A stretch of DNA of 14,886 nt from Candidatus Gastranaerophilales bacterium (GTDB lineage: Bacteria > Cyanobacteriota > Vampirovibrionia > Gastranaerophilales > Gastranaerophilaceae): NCBI GenBank assembly GCA_944326495.1, contig CALVEE010000104.1, positions 1 through 14,886 on the forward strand, given 5' to 3'. Within the stretch, counting starts at the first letter, position 1, and every line of letters starts with the position of its first letter. A program made the translations under genes and the position numbers. Positions 7,089 to 13,553 of the stretch are shown here, piece after piece. The notes beneath the pieces were generated by a model, which was not told the origin of the DNA, searched no databases, and saw nothing but the letters and a program-made list of their open reading frames with translations.

Positions 7089-7258
7089 CGGAATTTTTTT
7101 CATTAATTCCTCATGTGTAGAAGGTTAGTGTGTAGGTTGTATGAAAGGTTTGTGTTATGTGTTTCGTATTTATTTAATGCTTGTCATTTGACTTACATAT
7201 ATATAAAGTATATTTTCATGTAAGAATTGCGCTATACCTTATATATTGTTACAAAACT
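7089..7258 (-). other. AT-rich 3' region, possible long 3' UTR or small RNA
   Basis: About 170 bp between the Lpd-like stop and the terminator. The minus-strand sequence is nearly free of G between 7115 and 7180 and carries four AACC repeats. No reading frame longer than a few codons exists; the longest with an SD-like GAGG is MKKIPNLS, overlapping the terminator stem. A second small stem, GGAATT (7090-7095) / AATTCC (7105-7110), flanks the terminator. Either a long 3' UTR or a short RNA made from a promoter in the gene end. Confidence 0.25.
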
Positions 7259-8494
7259 TTACAAACCTAAAATTAATTCAAAAATCCCTTCGGAATATGT
7301 TGGATGAGCAAAACAAGTTTTTTTAATATCGTTTATTGTTAAATTATTCTGCATAGCTATAAGGAAAGTATGAATAAGAGCAGATGCTTCTTTTGAGACC
7401 AGATGTACACCGTATATTAAACCATTTTTTGTTATAACCTTAATAAAACCTTCTGTTGAGTTATCACACCACGCTTTTCCCAGTGCCGTAACCGGAAGTT
7501 TTTTTATAGTATAACTTTCATCACAATCCTGCTCTCTCAAACCCAGCCAGGCAATTTCCGGTTCACCGTACACAACTGACGGGGTAAGCTTTCTGTCGAA
7601 AGGAATTCCAAGAGCAAATTCTTTTGCCTGATGGATGGCGTAATGTGCAAGTTGAATTTCGCCGCAAGCATCACCCAGTATTATATCAGGATTGCAATTC
7701 AGGCTGCAAACAGGCTCCCTTCCTACTGCAGAAAGTATAAAGTCCGGCTCTATTATAACATCATTATTATTAAGGTGTACTTTTTGGTTTTCTATTTTTT
7801 CAATTGAAGTGTTTAGGTAAAATTTTATATTTTTCTGTTTAAAGATACGCTCAATCCTTTTTGAGACTTCAATATCCGCTATCGGTAAAAGATGTTCTTT
7901 TGTCTCTATAATATGAACTTCTGTCCCGAAATTGCTTAAAATTCTTGCCCATTCAATCCCAATCGCACCGGAGCCCGCGATTAAAACTCTTTCAGGGAGC
8001 TCTTTGAGGTTTAAAATATCATCAGAGCTTAGAATGAATTTCCCGTCAAACTCCAGTCCTTTTAATTCCCTGGGTTTTGCTCCGCAGGCGAGTATTATTT
8101 TATCTGCTTTATACTCTTCTTCTCCGGCTGATATTATATTATTGTCCTTTATAAAAGCTTCTTTATAAACTGTTTTTACGCCGGAATTTTTAACCGCAAG
8201 TTCCAGTGCTTTTCGGACTTTTTCTACTGTTTTGTCTTTTTTTTCAACGACTTTTGAAAAATCAAACTTAAAATTTTCAAAACTAACTCCGATCTCAGCA
8301 GAGTTTAAGAATTGGTTATATAATTCGGATGAATGCAAAAATGATTTTGTCGGAATACAGCCGCGGTTAAGACAAGTCCCACCGAGTTTATCTTTTTCAA
8401 ATAAAACTACCGAAAATCCTTGTTTTGCAAGAAGCATGCCTGCTGTATATCCGGCAGGTCCTCCGCCTATAATTCCGTAATCAAACTTTTCCAT
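7259..8494 (-). CDS. Short dihydrolipoamide dehydrogenase-like flavoprotein
   Basis: 411-residue class I pyridine-nucleotide disulfide oxidoreductase. FAD motif GGGPAG (10-15); redox pair Cys41/Cys46 in GGTCLNRGCIPTK; NAD-binding GSGAIG (174-179) with Glu197 ending the second strand, favouring NAD over NADP; second FAD motif GDACG (274-278); catalytic His397-Glu402 dyad in HPTYSE. All catalytic parts are present, but it is about 50-60 residues shorter than usual Lpd. Part of the shortening lies before GDACG, where the usual linker and strand are missing, and the end is trimmed right after the dyad. No E2 or other complex gene is next to it. It could be Lpd or a related reductase. No SD; a -10 box lies 6 nt before ATG. 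Confidence 0.85.
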   Translation of the reverse strand: MEKFDYGIIGGGPAGYTAGMLLAKQGFSVVLFEKDKLGGTCLNRGCIPTKSFLHSSELYNQFLNSAEIGVSFENFKFDFSKVVEKKDKTVEKVRKALELAVKNSGVKTVYKEAFIKDNNIISAGEEEYKADKIILACGAKPRELKGLEFDGKFILSSDDILNLKELPERVLIAGSGAIGIEWARILSNFGTEVHIIETKEHLLPIADIEVSKRIERIFKQKNIKFYLNTSIEKIENQKVHLNNNDVIIEPDFILSAVGREPVCSLNCNPDIILGDACGEIQLAHYAIHQAKEFALGIPFDRKLTPSVVYGEPEIAWLGLREQDCDESYTIKKLPVTALGKAWCDNSTEGFIKVITKNGLIYGVHLVSKEASALIHTFLIAMQNNLTINDIKKTCFAHPTYSEGIFELILGL

Positions 8495-8500
8495 ATGCTT

Positions 8501-8509
8501 ATTCTAGCA
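8501..8509 (-). promoter_or_regulatory. Extended -10 for the Lpd-like gene, leaderless layout
   Basis: Minus strand: TGC-TAGAAT (8509-8501), then AAGCAT, then ATG. Transcription would start at the start codon, and no Shine-Dalgarno is available. The element sits in the 22-bp gap after the preceding gene. Confidence 0.5.
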
Positions 8510-8516
8510 CATTAAT

Positions 8517-9068
8517 TTAAACTTTCATACTGCCGGACGGATAAGCCGGTTTTTTGTTAAAATATTTTTGAAAATCTGAAGCTCCGGCGTTTCTAAGAAC
8601 GGGAGTAACAATATTTGATGCTACGATACTTGCTCCTACAGTTCCAAGCGTTGTTACATAATTCTTGTATGAATAATATGATTCTGTCGGGAATTTAGGG
8701 TTGTTTTTTAAAACTTCATCCAAATCCAGTGATAATTTCCCGACTTTATCGCCATATAAATCTTTATTTTTATTAAGATAATCTCTGACTTTTTGAGGAG
8801 CAATTTTTCCTGTAGAAGCCATTTTTGAGACGATTTTTTTAGTCATTTGAGTAATTAAGAAAAAAGAGCCGATATTTACGACCGCGTCCAAGACTTCCTG
8901 CGGAACAAGGAATGCTTTTTGTTCTCTTGGAATTTTGGGATTAAAAAGAACAGCTCCTATTTGTGCAAGAGATGATAATCCCCAGCCTATTGTGCCTGTT
9001 ACAACAAGCATTTTGGCAGTATTTCGTTTAAAATTATTGTATATCCAATCAAGCGGAGACTTTACCAT
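8517..9068 (-). CDS. Membrane protein of unknown function (183 aa)
   Basis: I do not recognise a named family. Three hydrophobic segments are visible: residues 18-42, 59-80 and 137-158, separated by a basic, polar stretch (81-136) and followed by a short polar tail. The start overlaps the end of the preceding membrane-protein gene by 20 bp, and AAAGGAGG (9085-9078) lies 9 nt before ATG, so the two are translationally linked and likely work together. The style (short N-terminus, Lys/Asn-rich, small membrane segments) resembles lineage-restricted proteins of gut Melainabacteria. Confidence 0.75.
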   Translation of the reverse strand: MVKSPLDWIYNNFKRNTAKMLVVTGTIGWGLSSLAQIGAVLFNPKIPREQKAFLVPQEVLDAVVNIGSFFLITQMTKKIVSKMASTGKIAPQKVRDYLNKNKDLYGDKVGKLSLDLDEVLKNNPKFPTESYYSYKNYVTTLGTVGASIVASNIVTPVLRNAGASDFQKYFNKKPAYPSGSMKV

Positions 9069-9657
9069 CTTTTTTAGCCTCCTTTCCTTTTTGGTTTAAC
9101 CAGTTTGTTATAAGAATTGTAAGCGGTGCATCTAATACAAAATTGGTTACACACATAGCTGCAAGTGCTAAAGCCATTGCCAGAGCACTTCTATAGTTCT
9201 TTAAAAACTTTTCATTACCTGCTATGTCAGTCAATGAACCTTTTGGCAGCAGGAGTTTGCTGAATTTAGACTTTCCTTTTATATTAGTCATATTTTCAAC
9301 CGCAGTATAGATAGGCCCCCTTACAACAAACATTCCAACTGCTGTTCCTGCAACAATTTTAGCGATTGTTCTATTTCTTGCAACTTTTCTGGTATTCTCA
9401 TCAACTCTATGATTGTAATAATCAATAGCCGGCTGGGTTAATAAAGCTGTTGCCCCCATAACCCCTCGGTTTATATGTGGTTTAGAGACCCAATTATCAA
9501 AATTATTTCTCCGGTCAATTTTTTTTGCGGAATCTTTAGCTGTATGCATAGGTGCAGCATCAACTGCTTTCTGAATGATTTTGTCTTCCAGTTTTTTCCA
9601 CCATTTACCACGCATGGCGATACTATTGTTATAATTGTATTCCGGCTGTATATTCAT
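9049..9657 (-). CDS. Membrane protein of unknown function (202 aa)
   Basis: No named family recognised. The N-terminus begins MNIQPEYNYNN and includes MRGKWWKKLED; a similar MNIQP-type opening occurs, in my recollection, in many proteins of this lineage. It is soluble and basic to about residue 60. Hydrophobic segments then cover about 64-80 (weak), 98-120 and 157-185, ending in a Lys-rich tail. SD AGGAAG lies upstream of ATG 9657. It is the first gene of a two-gene unit with the overlapping 183-residue membrane protein. No clear promoter was found in the 90-bp gap upstream. Confidence 0.75.
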   Translation of the reverse strand: MNIQPEYNYNNSIAMRGKWWKKLEDKIIQKAVDAAPMHTAKDSAKKIDRRNNFDNWVSKPHINRGVMGATALLTQPAIDYYNHRVDENTRKVARNRTIAKIVAGTAVGMFVVRGPIYTAVENMTNIKGKSKFSKLLLPKGSLTDIAGNEKFLKNYRSALAMALALAAMCVTNFVLDAPLTILITNWLNQKGKEAKKDGKVSA

Positions 9658-9748
9658 AGTCTACACTTCTTCCTAACGGTATAAAACCGCTGAAGCTGCA
9701 AAATTGATTTATTTTGAAAAATTGTTACAATTCTCTTAACATTTTTAT

Positions 9749-10324
9749 TCAAGAAATACTGCTGAATTCTTCCTCGAGCCACTCTACAAGCGGCCTGTCT
9801 TCACCAAAGAAGATATTGAATTCTTTCTCTATCTTAGAACTTCTTAAAAATTTTCTATCTATATTATAAGCAGAAGGTTCTGTACCGTCTGCGGTTGGTT
9901 TTGTTATTTTTTGAGTTTCTTTGTCATATACATTAGAATAGTTTAAATCTAAGTCAACACAAAAAGGCATTCTTTTTTTGCCTTTTTCATCATACGAAAT
10001 TAGCCCGAATGTTCTGCAGATAATTGCCCTTGCTGGATAAACAGAACACCGGTTATCGACAAGAAACGGACATTCATACATCTTTTCGCGGGATTTTTCT
10101 AAAAGATTTGAAATATTTTCATTAACTCTGTCTTTTATATTATCTTCAAGCTCGTTATAATAAAACATTAAGTTTATATACTCAAGCTCCGAAATCGGAT
10201 ATTCACCCTCTCTGCAGCAGTAAGCACAGCCTTCTTTACATTTTATAAAAGGTTTTTGAGCTTCAAACATTTTTTTGAGTTCATTATCAAGAAAATTTAG
10301 ATATTCCCTGTATCTGGTTATCAA
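9749..10324 (-). CDS. YkgJ-type cysteine-cluster protein (TTG start)
   Basis: 191 residues of the YkgJ/UPF0153 putative zinc- or iron-chelating family. Cysteines at 29, 33, 36 and 37 (CKEGCAYCC), then 85 (ECPFL), 93 (RCSVYPAR), 103 (CRTFG) and 122 match the family pattern CxxCC...CPFL...C..YPxRP..CR. The proline after YPAR is replaced by Ala-Ile-Ile. The biochemical role of the family is unclear. The start is TTG, overlapping the TGA of the BrkB-like gene as TTGA, with GAGGA (10335-10331) 6 nt upstream, so translation is coupled. The next in-frame ATG is residue 19 and lacks an SD. Confidence 0.85.
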   Translation of the reverse strand: MITRYREYLNFLDNELKKMFEAQKPFIKCKEGCAYCCREGEYPISELEYINLMFYYNELEDNIKDRVNENISNLLEKSREKMYECPFLVDNRCSVYPARAIICRTFGLISYDEKGKKRMPFCVDLDLNYSNVYDKETQKITKPTADGTEPSAYNIDRKFLRSSKIEKEFNIFFGEDRPLVEWLEEEFSSIS

Positions 10325-11205
10325 ATTAATTCCTCGCCTGTATTTCTTTTAGCTTTTATGGCTTCGCATCTTTCAAGTTTTGTAAATAATTGATAATTTA
10401 TTTCTCCGCCGACTAATATCAGAATTGATGTATAATAGAGCCACATCATCATCACCGCAAAGCCAGCAATTGTACCATATACAAAGTTATATGTATGCAA
10501 ATTATTGATGTAGACTGAAAACAGCCACGAACCAAGCAGCCAGGAAATACAAAAGAATATCGACCCCGGAAGTGCGCTATGTCTCCTTAATTTCTCATTT
10601 CCGCTCAAATCGGGAAGAATATAATAACTTAAATACGCCATTATAAACAATGTTAAAAACGCAATCGGCCAGCGCACAAAAAGCATTATATTAGCCAAAT
10701 GCTGTGTCATTCCGATATATGCAACCAGGAATTTTATAATTACTTTACCGAATACGATTAAAGTAATACTCAGGAATAAAACCAGAGTGCTTACAAACAC
10801 CATGATTAAAGCTAAAATTCTTGAATATATAAAATTTCTTGTTTCTTTTACTTTATAAGCTCTGTTTAATCCTTTAGCAACAATAGCTACCGTATTTGTT
10901 GAAAGAAACAATGTAATACAAAAACCTAAAACTGCAACCAGCCCGCCTTTTTTAAAGAAAAAGACTTCGTTTAATACGGTATTAACAACATTTAAAACAT
11001 CCTGCGGCATAATGCTCTGCATAAAAACAAAAATAGGCTGCATGAAGTTTTGTTTTCCCATGTAACCGAACAATGCCGTTAAAAACAATATAAAAGGACA
11101 AATTCCGATACAGAGCATAAATCCCATTTCAGATGCCATTCCGAAATAATCATGCTCTATAACAGATTTGATAATATTTTTTATTGTCCTGAATGTTCGT
11201 TTCAC
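10321..11205 (-). CDS. YihY/BrkB-family inner-membrane protein (GTG start)
   Basis: 294 residues with about six membrane segments (roughly 27-48, 92-112, 132-153, 180-200, 213-234 and 245-268). The C-terminal signature YGTIAGFAVMMMWLYY followed by ILVGGEINYQL is characteristic of the YihY/virulence factor BrkB family. That family was once called ribonuclease BN by mistake; its transport or envelope function is not settled. The GTG start overlaps the TGA of nrnA as GTGA, and only a weak GAAAG is upstream, which suggests re-initiation by ribosomes leaving nrnA. Second gene of a three-gene operon. Confidence 0.9.
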   Translation of the reverse strand: MKRTFRTIKNIIKSVIEHDYFGMASEMGFMLCIGICPFILFLTALFGYMGKQNFMQPIFVFMQSIMPQDVLNVVNTVLNEVFFFKKGGLVAVLGFCITLFLSTNTVAIVAKGLNRAYKVKETRNFIYSRILALIMVFVSTLVLFLSITLIVFGKVIIKFLVAYIGMTQHLANIMLFVRWPIAFLTLFIMAYLSYYILPDLSGNEKLRRHSALPGSIFFCISWLLGSWLFSVYINNLHTYNFVYGTIAGFAVMMMWLYYTSILILVGGEINYQLFTKLERCEAIKAKRNTGEELI

Positions 11206-12149
11206 AATTTAATTTCTTTCAATATTTTTTTTACTGCTTCGTCAATGCCGGCTTTAATAGTGCATCCTGCTGCAAAAGTGTGTCCGCCGCCTCCGAATAA
11301 TGAACAAATTTGTGCAACATCGGCTTTTTTACTCCGCATAGAGACTTTAGTTAATTTATTATCAACCTCTTTTACAACAAAAGAAACCTCTGTTGTATCA
11401 ATTGCGCGGAGAGTTTCCGCAAGCCCGTCTGTATAATCGTCTCCTGCTGAAAACTTTTCCAAATCTTTTTTATAGACAGTTGTATAAGCAATTTTGTTGT
11501 CATTAAGAAACACAGCCTTATTTATACAGTAGTTCTGGAACATTACAAGATTTTTTGTTTTGGTTTCGTAACATTTTTTGTATATGAAATTAGGATTAGC
11601 ACCGGCATCAACCAAATCTGCGGCAGCTCTTAAGGCAGAAGCGGAAGTATTCTCAAACCTGAAATTCCCTGTATCCGTCATAATAGCGGTATAAAGACAA
11701 ACTGCGGAATCTTTATCAATCTTCCAGCCGTTAGTTTTAAAATAATCGTACAAAACTTCTCCGCACGAGCTCGCTTCGGGATTTATAAGCTGATAATCGC
11801 CAAATTCCGGATTAGTTTTGTGATGGTCTATATTTATTGTACATTTTGCCTTATCAAAAAAGATTTTAGAATCCATCACTCTGTCTATTGCTGCAACATC
11901 AAGCGTTATAACAAGGTCGTAAACAAGTGATTTATCAAAATACCTTTCAGCCTTATCAACATTAGGCAGAAATTTATAGTTATACGGCAGGTTTGATACA
12001 ATACTCATATCCGCTTTTTTCTTAAATCTGTTATAAATCATACTGTACATAGCGCACATTGAACCTAACGTATCACCATCCGGATTCATATGAGATAAAA
12101 GCAGTATCTTTCCGCTCTGTTTTATGATATCATCTAAATTGAAGTTCAT
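11202..12149 (-). CDS. nrnA: DHH phosphoesterase, NrnA type
   Basis: 315-residue cytoplasmic DHH-DHHA1 protein. NrnA relatives degrade nano-RNA (2-5 nt) and dephosphorylate 3'-phosphoadenosine 5'-phosphate. Metal-binding motifs appear in order: SHMNPDGDTLGS (19-30, His20, Asp24, Asp26), Asp84 in TLDVAAIDR, DHH at 108-110, TDTGNFRF (158-165), and the DHHA1 loop GGGGH (286-290). Length and motif order fit NrnA rather than RecJ or a c-di-AMP phosphodiesterase with extra domains, though pAp or c-di-NMP substrates cannot be separated by eye. First gene of the operon with the BrkB-like and YkgJ-like genes. No SD; a -10 box lies 6 nt before ATG. Confidence 0.88.
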   Translation of the reverse strand: MNFNLDDIIKQSGKILLLSHMNPDGDTLGSMCAMYSMIYNRFKKKADMSIVSNLPYNYKFLPNVDKAERYFDKSLVYDLVITLDVAAIDRVMDSKIFFDKAKCTINIDHHKTNPEFGDYQLINPEASSCGEVLYDYFKTNGWKIDKDSAVCLYTAIMTDTGNFRFENTSASALRAAADLVDAGANPNFIYKKCYETKTKNLVMFQNYCINKAVFLNDNKIAYTTVYKKDLEKFSAGDDYTDGLAETLRAIDTTEVSFVVKEVDNKLTKVSMRSKKADVAQICSLFGGGGHTFAAGCTIKAGIDEAVKKILKEIKL

Positions 12150-12154
12150 AAAAC

Positions 12155-12164
12155 TATATTACCA
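12155..12164. promoter_or_regulatory. Overlapping divergent -10 boxes for nrnA and dciA-like gene
   Basis: The 21-bp gap between the two start codons contains TGG-TAATAT on the minus strand (12164-12156) and TATATT on the plus strand (12155-12160), sharing five bases. The minus box ends 6 nt before the nrnA ATG; the plus box ends 10 nt before the dciA-like ATG. Neither gene has an SD. The two promoters should be mutually exclusive. Confidence 0.45.
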
Positions 12165-12170
12165 TAAACA

Positions 12171-12497
12171 ATGAAGAAAGTTTTGTATACAGATTTTGAA
12201 GGAGTTGATACCGTCATTAACGAGATGATGGACTCTCCCGAGTTTAAAAAAGCAGTTACAAGAACCAACTTGTACAGTTTTTGGGATAAAATTCTTCCGG
12301 AAAAATTTAAGAAGCGCTCCCGTCCATATTCAATGCTTCCGGGCGGGATAATGGTTATTGCATGCGAAAATCACATTGTTGCTCAGGAGCTTTCTTTATA
12401 CAAAATAATATTGCTGAAAAAATTTGAACCGTATTTAAAAACTTTGAAAATGCGCGTAATTGATTTTAAATTTGACCCTAAAAAGTGGGGAGGATGA
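12171..12497 (+). CDS. dciA: DciA-like (DUF721) helicase-loader protein
   Basis: 108 residues matching DUF721: LYSFWDKILPEKFKKRSRP (34-52), then a strand pair with GGIMVIACENHIVAQELSL (58-76), and a C-terminal helix/strand LLKKFEPYLK...MRVIDFKF. DciA is the ancestral bacterial loader of the replicative helicase DnaB where DnaC/DnaI is absent. This copy is essentially the core domain with short extensions. It diverges from nrnA and lacks an SD. Its last codons form the SD of the downstream permease gene, so the two are probably translated in sequence even though their functions look unrelated. Confidence 0.75.
   Translation: MKKVLYTDFEGVDTVINEMMDSPEFKKAVTRTNLYSFWDKILPEKFKKRSRPYSMLPGGIMVIACENHIVAQELSLYKIILLKKFEPYLKTLKMRVIDFKFDPKKWGG
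12487..12494 (+). promoter_or_regulatory. SD that fixes the permease start at 12502
   Basis: GGGGAGGA lies 7 nt before ATG 12502. A frame open from ATG 12460 would add 14 polar residues from inside the dciA-like gene and has no SD, so 12502 is preferred. Confidence 0.8.
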
Positions 12498-12501
12498 TGA
12501 A

Positions 12502-13347
12502 ATGCTAAAAAAAATTACAAGCAAAACAATTATACATACAATACTAATTTTAGTGTCGCTTTTATCAATATTTCCGTTTATATGGCTTACTTCAACTTCT
12601 TTGAAGGGATTAGGTGAAGATATTTTTGCTTACCCTCCAAAGCTTATCCCTGTAGATTTTAGCTGGCAGAATTATATCGATGTCTGGGGAAAAGTCGATT
12701 TTATGGCATATTTTTGGAATAGTGTGATAGTTGCGGCTTTAACTGTTATTCTTAATCTTATCCTCTCGTCTCTTGCCGCGTATCCGCTTGCCAGAATGAA
12801 TTTTAGGGGTAAAAAAGTTGTGTTTTTTGCTATTTTAGCAACAATAATGATACCATTTCAGGCAATAATGCTTCCGGTTTATATTATTACATTAAAGCTT
12901 CATCTTATTGACAGCGTAAATCGTGTAATGGGATATATAGGACTAGTAATGCCGTTTGCTGTCAGCGCATTCGGTATCTTTCTTATGCGCCAGGCGTTCT
13001 TAAAAGTTCCCAGAGAAGTTGAAGAGGCTGCTATTGTTGACGGATGTAATGTGTTTCAGATGTTTCGGCGCGTTGTTATCCCTATGGTAAAACCGACTCT
13101 GGCTGTGCTTGCTGTATTCACGTTTATAGGCTCCTGGGGTGAATTTTTGTGGCCGAGTATTATGCTTACAAGAGACAGCATGTACACTCTTCCGGTAGGA
13201 ATTAATAATTTGCAGGGAATGTTCTCTTCAAATTGGCGTTTTATTGCTGCCGGATCTATTATTTCAACAGTACCTATAATAATATTTTTCCTTGCAATGC
13301 AAAGGTTTTTTATATCAGGCGAAAATGATGGTGCTGTCAAGGGGTAG
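12502..13347 (+). CDS. MalG-type sugar ABC transporter permease
   Basis: 281-residue inner-membrane permease of the carbohydrate-uptake-1 family (MalG/UgpE/GgtD type), the usual length. Six membrane segments can be placed at about 12-30, 72-98, 108-130, 145-163, 198-215 and 249-268. The cytoplasmic EAA loop, EEAAIVDG...RRVVIPMVKP (174-198), contacts the ATPase. It would pair with a MalF-type permease, an ATPase and a binding protein, none of which is in the window, so it is an orphan here and the sugar cannot be told. It follows the dciA-like gene with only 4 nt between stop and ATG. No terminator was seen before the flagellin promoter. Confidence 0.9.
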   Translation: MLKKITSKTIIHTILILVSLLSIFPFIWLTSTSLKGLGEDIFAYPPKLIPVDFSWQNYIDVWGKVDFMAYFWNSVIVAALTVILNLILSSLAAYPLARMNFRGKKVVFFAILATIMIPFQAIMLPVYIITLKLHLIDSVNRVMGYIGLVMPFAVSAFGIFLMRQAFLKVPREVEEAAIVDGCNVFQMFRRVVIPMVKPTLAVLAVFTFIGSWGEFLWPSIMLTRDSMYTLPVGINNLQGMFSSNWRFIAAGSIISTVPIIIFFLAMQRFFISGENDGAVKG

Positions 13348-13365
13348 AATTGTTATAGGTTTATA

Positions 13366-13394
13366 TTGCAAAAACTAATATTTTATACTATAAT
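13366..13394 (+). promoter_or_regulatory. Sigma70-type promoter of the flagellin gene
   Basis: TTGCAA (13366-13371), a 17-nt spacer, TATAAT (13389-13394): near-consensus. Start expected near 13401, giving a leader of about 150 nt. No flagellar sigma28-type sequence was seen, which is unusual for a flagellin. Confidence 0.7.
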
Positions 13395-13420
13395 ATATAA
13401 TAAGGATATATGGTATCGTT

Positions 13421-13543
13421 ATGCGTTTAATATTGAGTATCAAGGAATTGATAGTTAAACCTCTTGAAGTATTGATAGATACTGGCTTTGAGCTGTTCGG
13501 GGGGGGGGGGGAGCCCTATTTATTAGACGTTTTGAGCTTTTAG
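13421..13543 (+). CDS. Upstream ORF with G-run (40 aa), possible leader peptide
   Basis: A short frame in the flagellin leader opens at ATG 13421 (MRLILSIKEL...) and reads through the 13-G run as Gly-Gly-Gly-Gly, ending at TAG 13541-13543, which overlaps the flagellin SD. No good SD precedes it (AAGGA is about 14 nt away), so translation is uncertain. If translated, it would affect access to the flagellin start. With one extra G it would end at TGA overlapping the flagellin ATG as ATGA; with one less it would end about 15 nt earlier, at a TAG in TTTATTAG. No homology recognised. Confidence 0.3.
   Translation: MRLILSIKELIVKPLEVLIDTGFELFGGGGEPYLLDVLSF
13499..13511 (+). repeat. 13-G homopolymer, candidate phase-variation tract
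   Basis: Thirteen consecutive G in AT-rich DNA, about 100 nt after the predicted transcription start and 42 nt before the flagellin ATG. Runs this long are prone to slipped-strand length change; poly-G/C tracts near flagellar and surface genes are a known phase-variation mechanism in Campylobacter and Helicobacter. Confidence 0.8.
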
Positions 13544-13547
13544 GAGG
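13542..13547 (+). promoter_or_regulatory. Flagellin Shine-Dalgarno
   Basis: Consensus AGGAGG 6 nt before ATG 13554. It shares bases with the stop codon of the upstream ORF. Confidence 0.85.
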
Positions 13548-13553
13548 TTTTGT

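Noticed and set aside
7188..7216. Plus-strand TTGACT...TATTTT promoter-like sequence
   Set aside because: No plus-strand gene follows, and AT-rich DNA yields such matches easily.
9717..9733. AATTGTTACAATT dyad as a terminator after the YkgJ-like gene
   Set aside because: Stem of only 5 A/T-rich pairs with a short T-run; too weak.
12460..12501. Longer permease start
   Set aside because: Adds polar residues encoded within the dciA-like gene; SD supports 12502.
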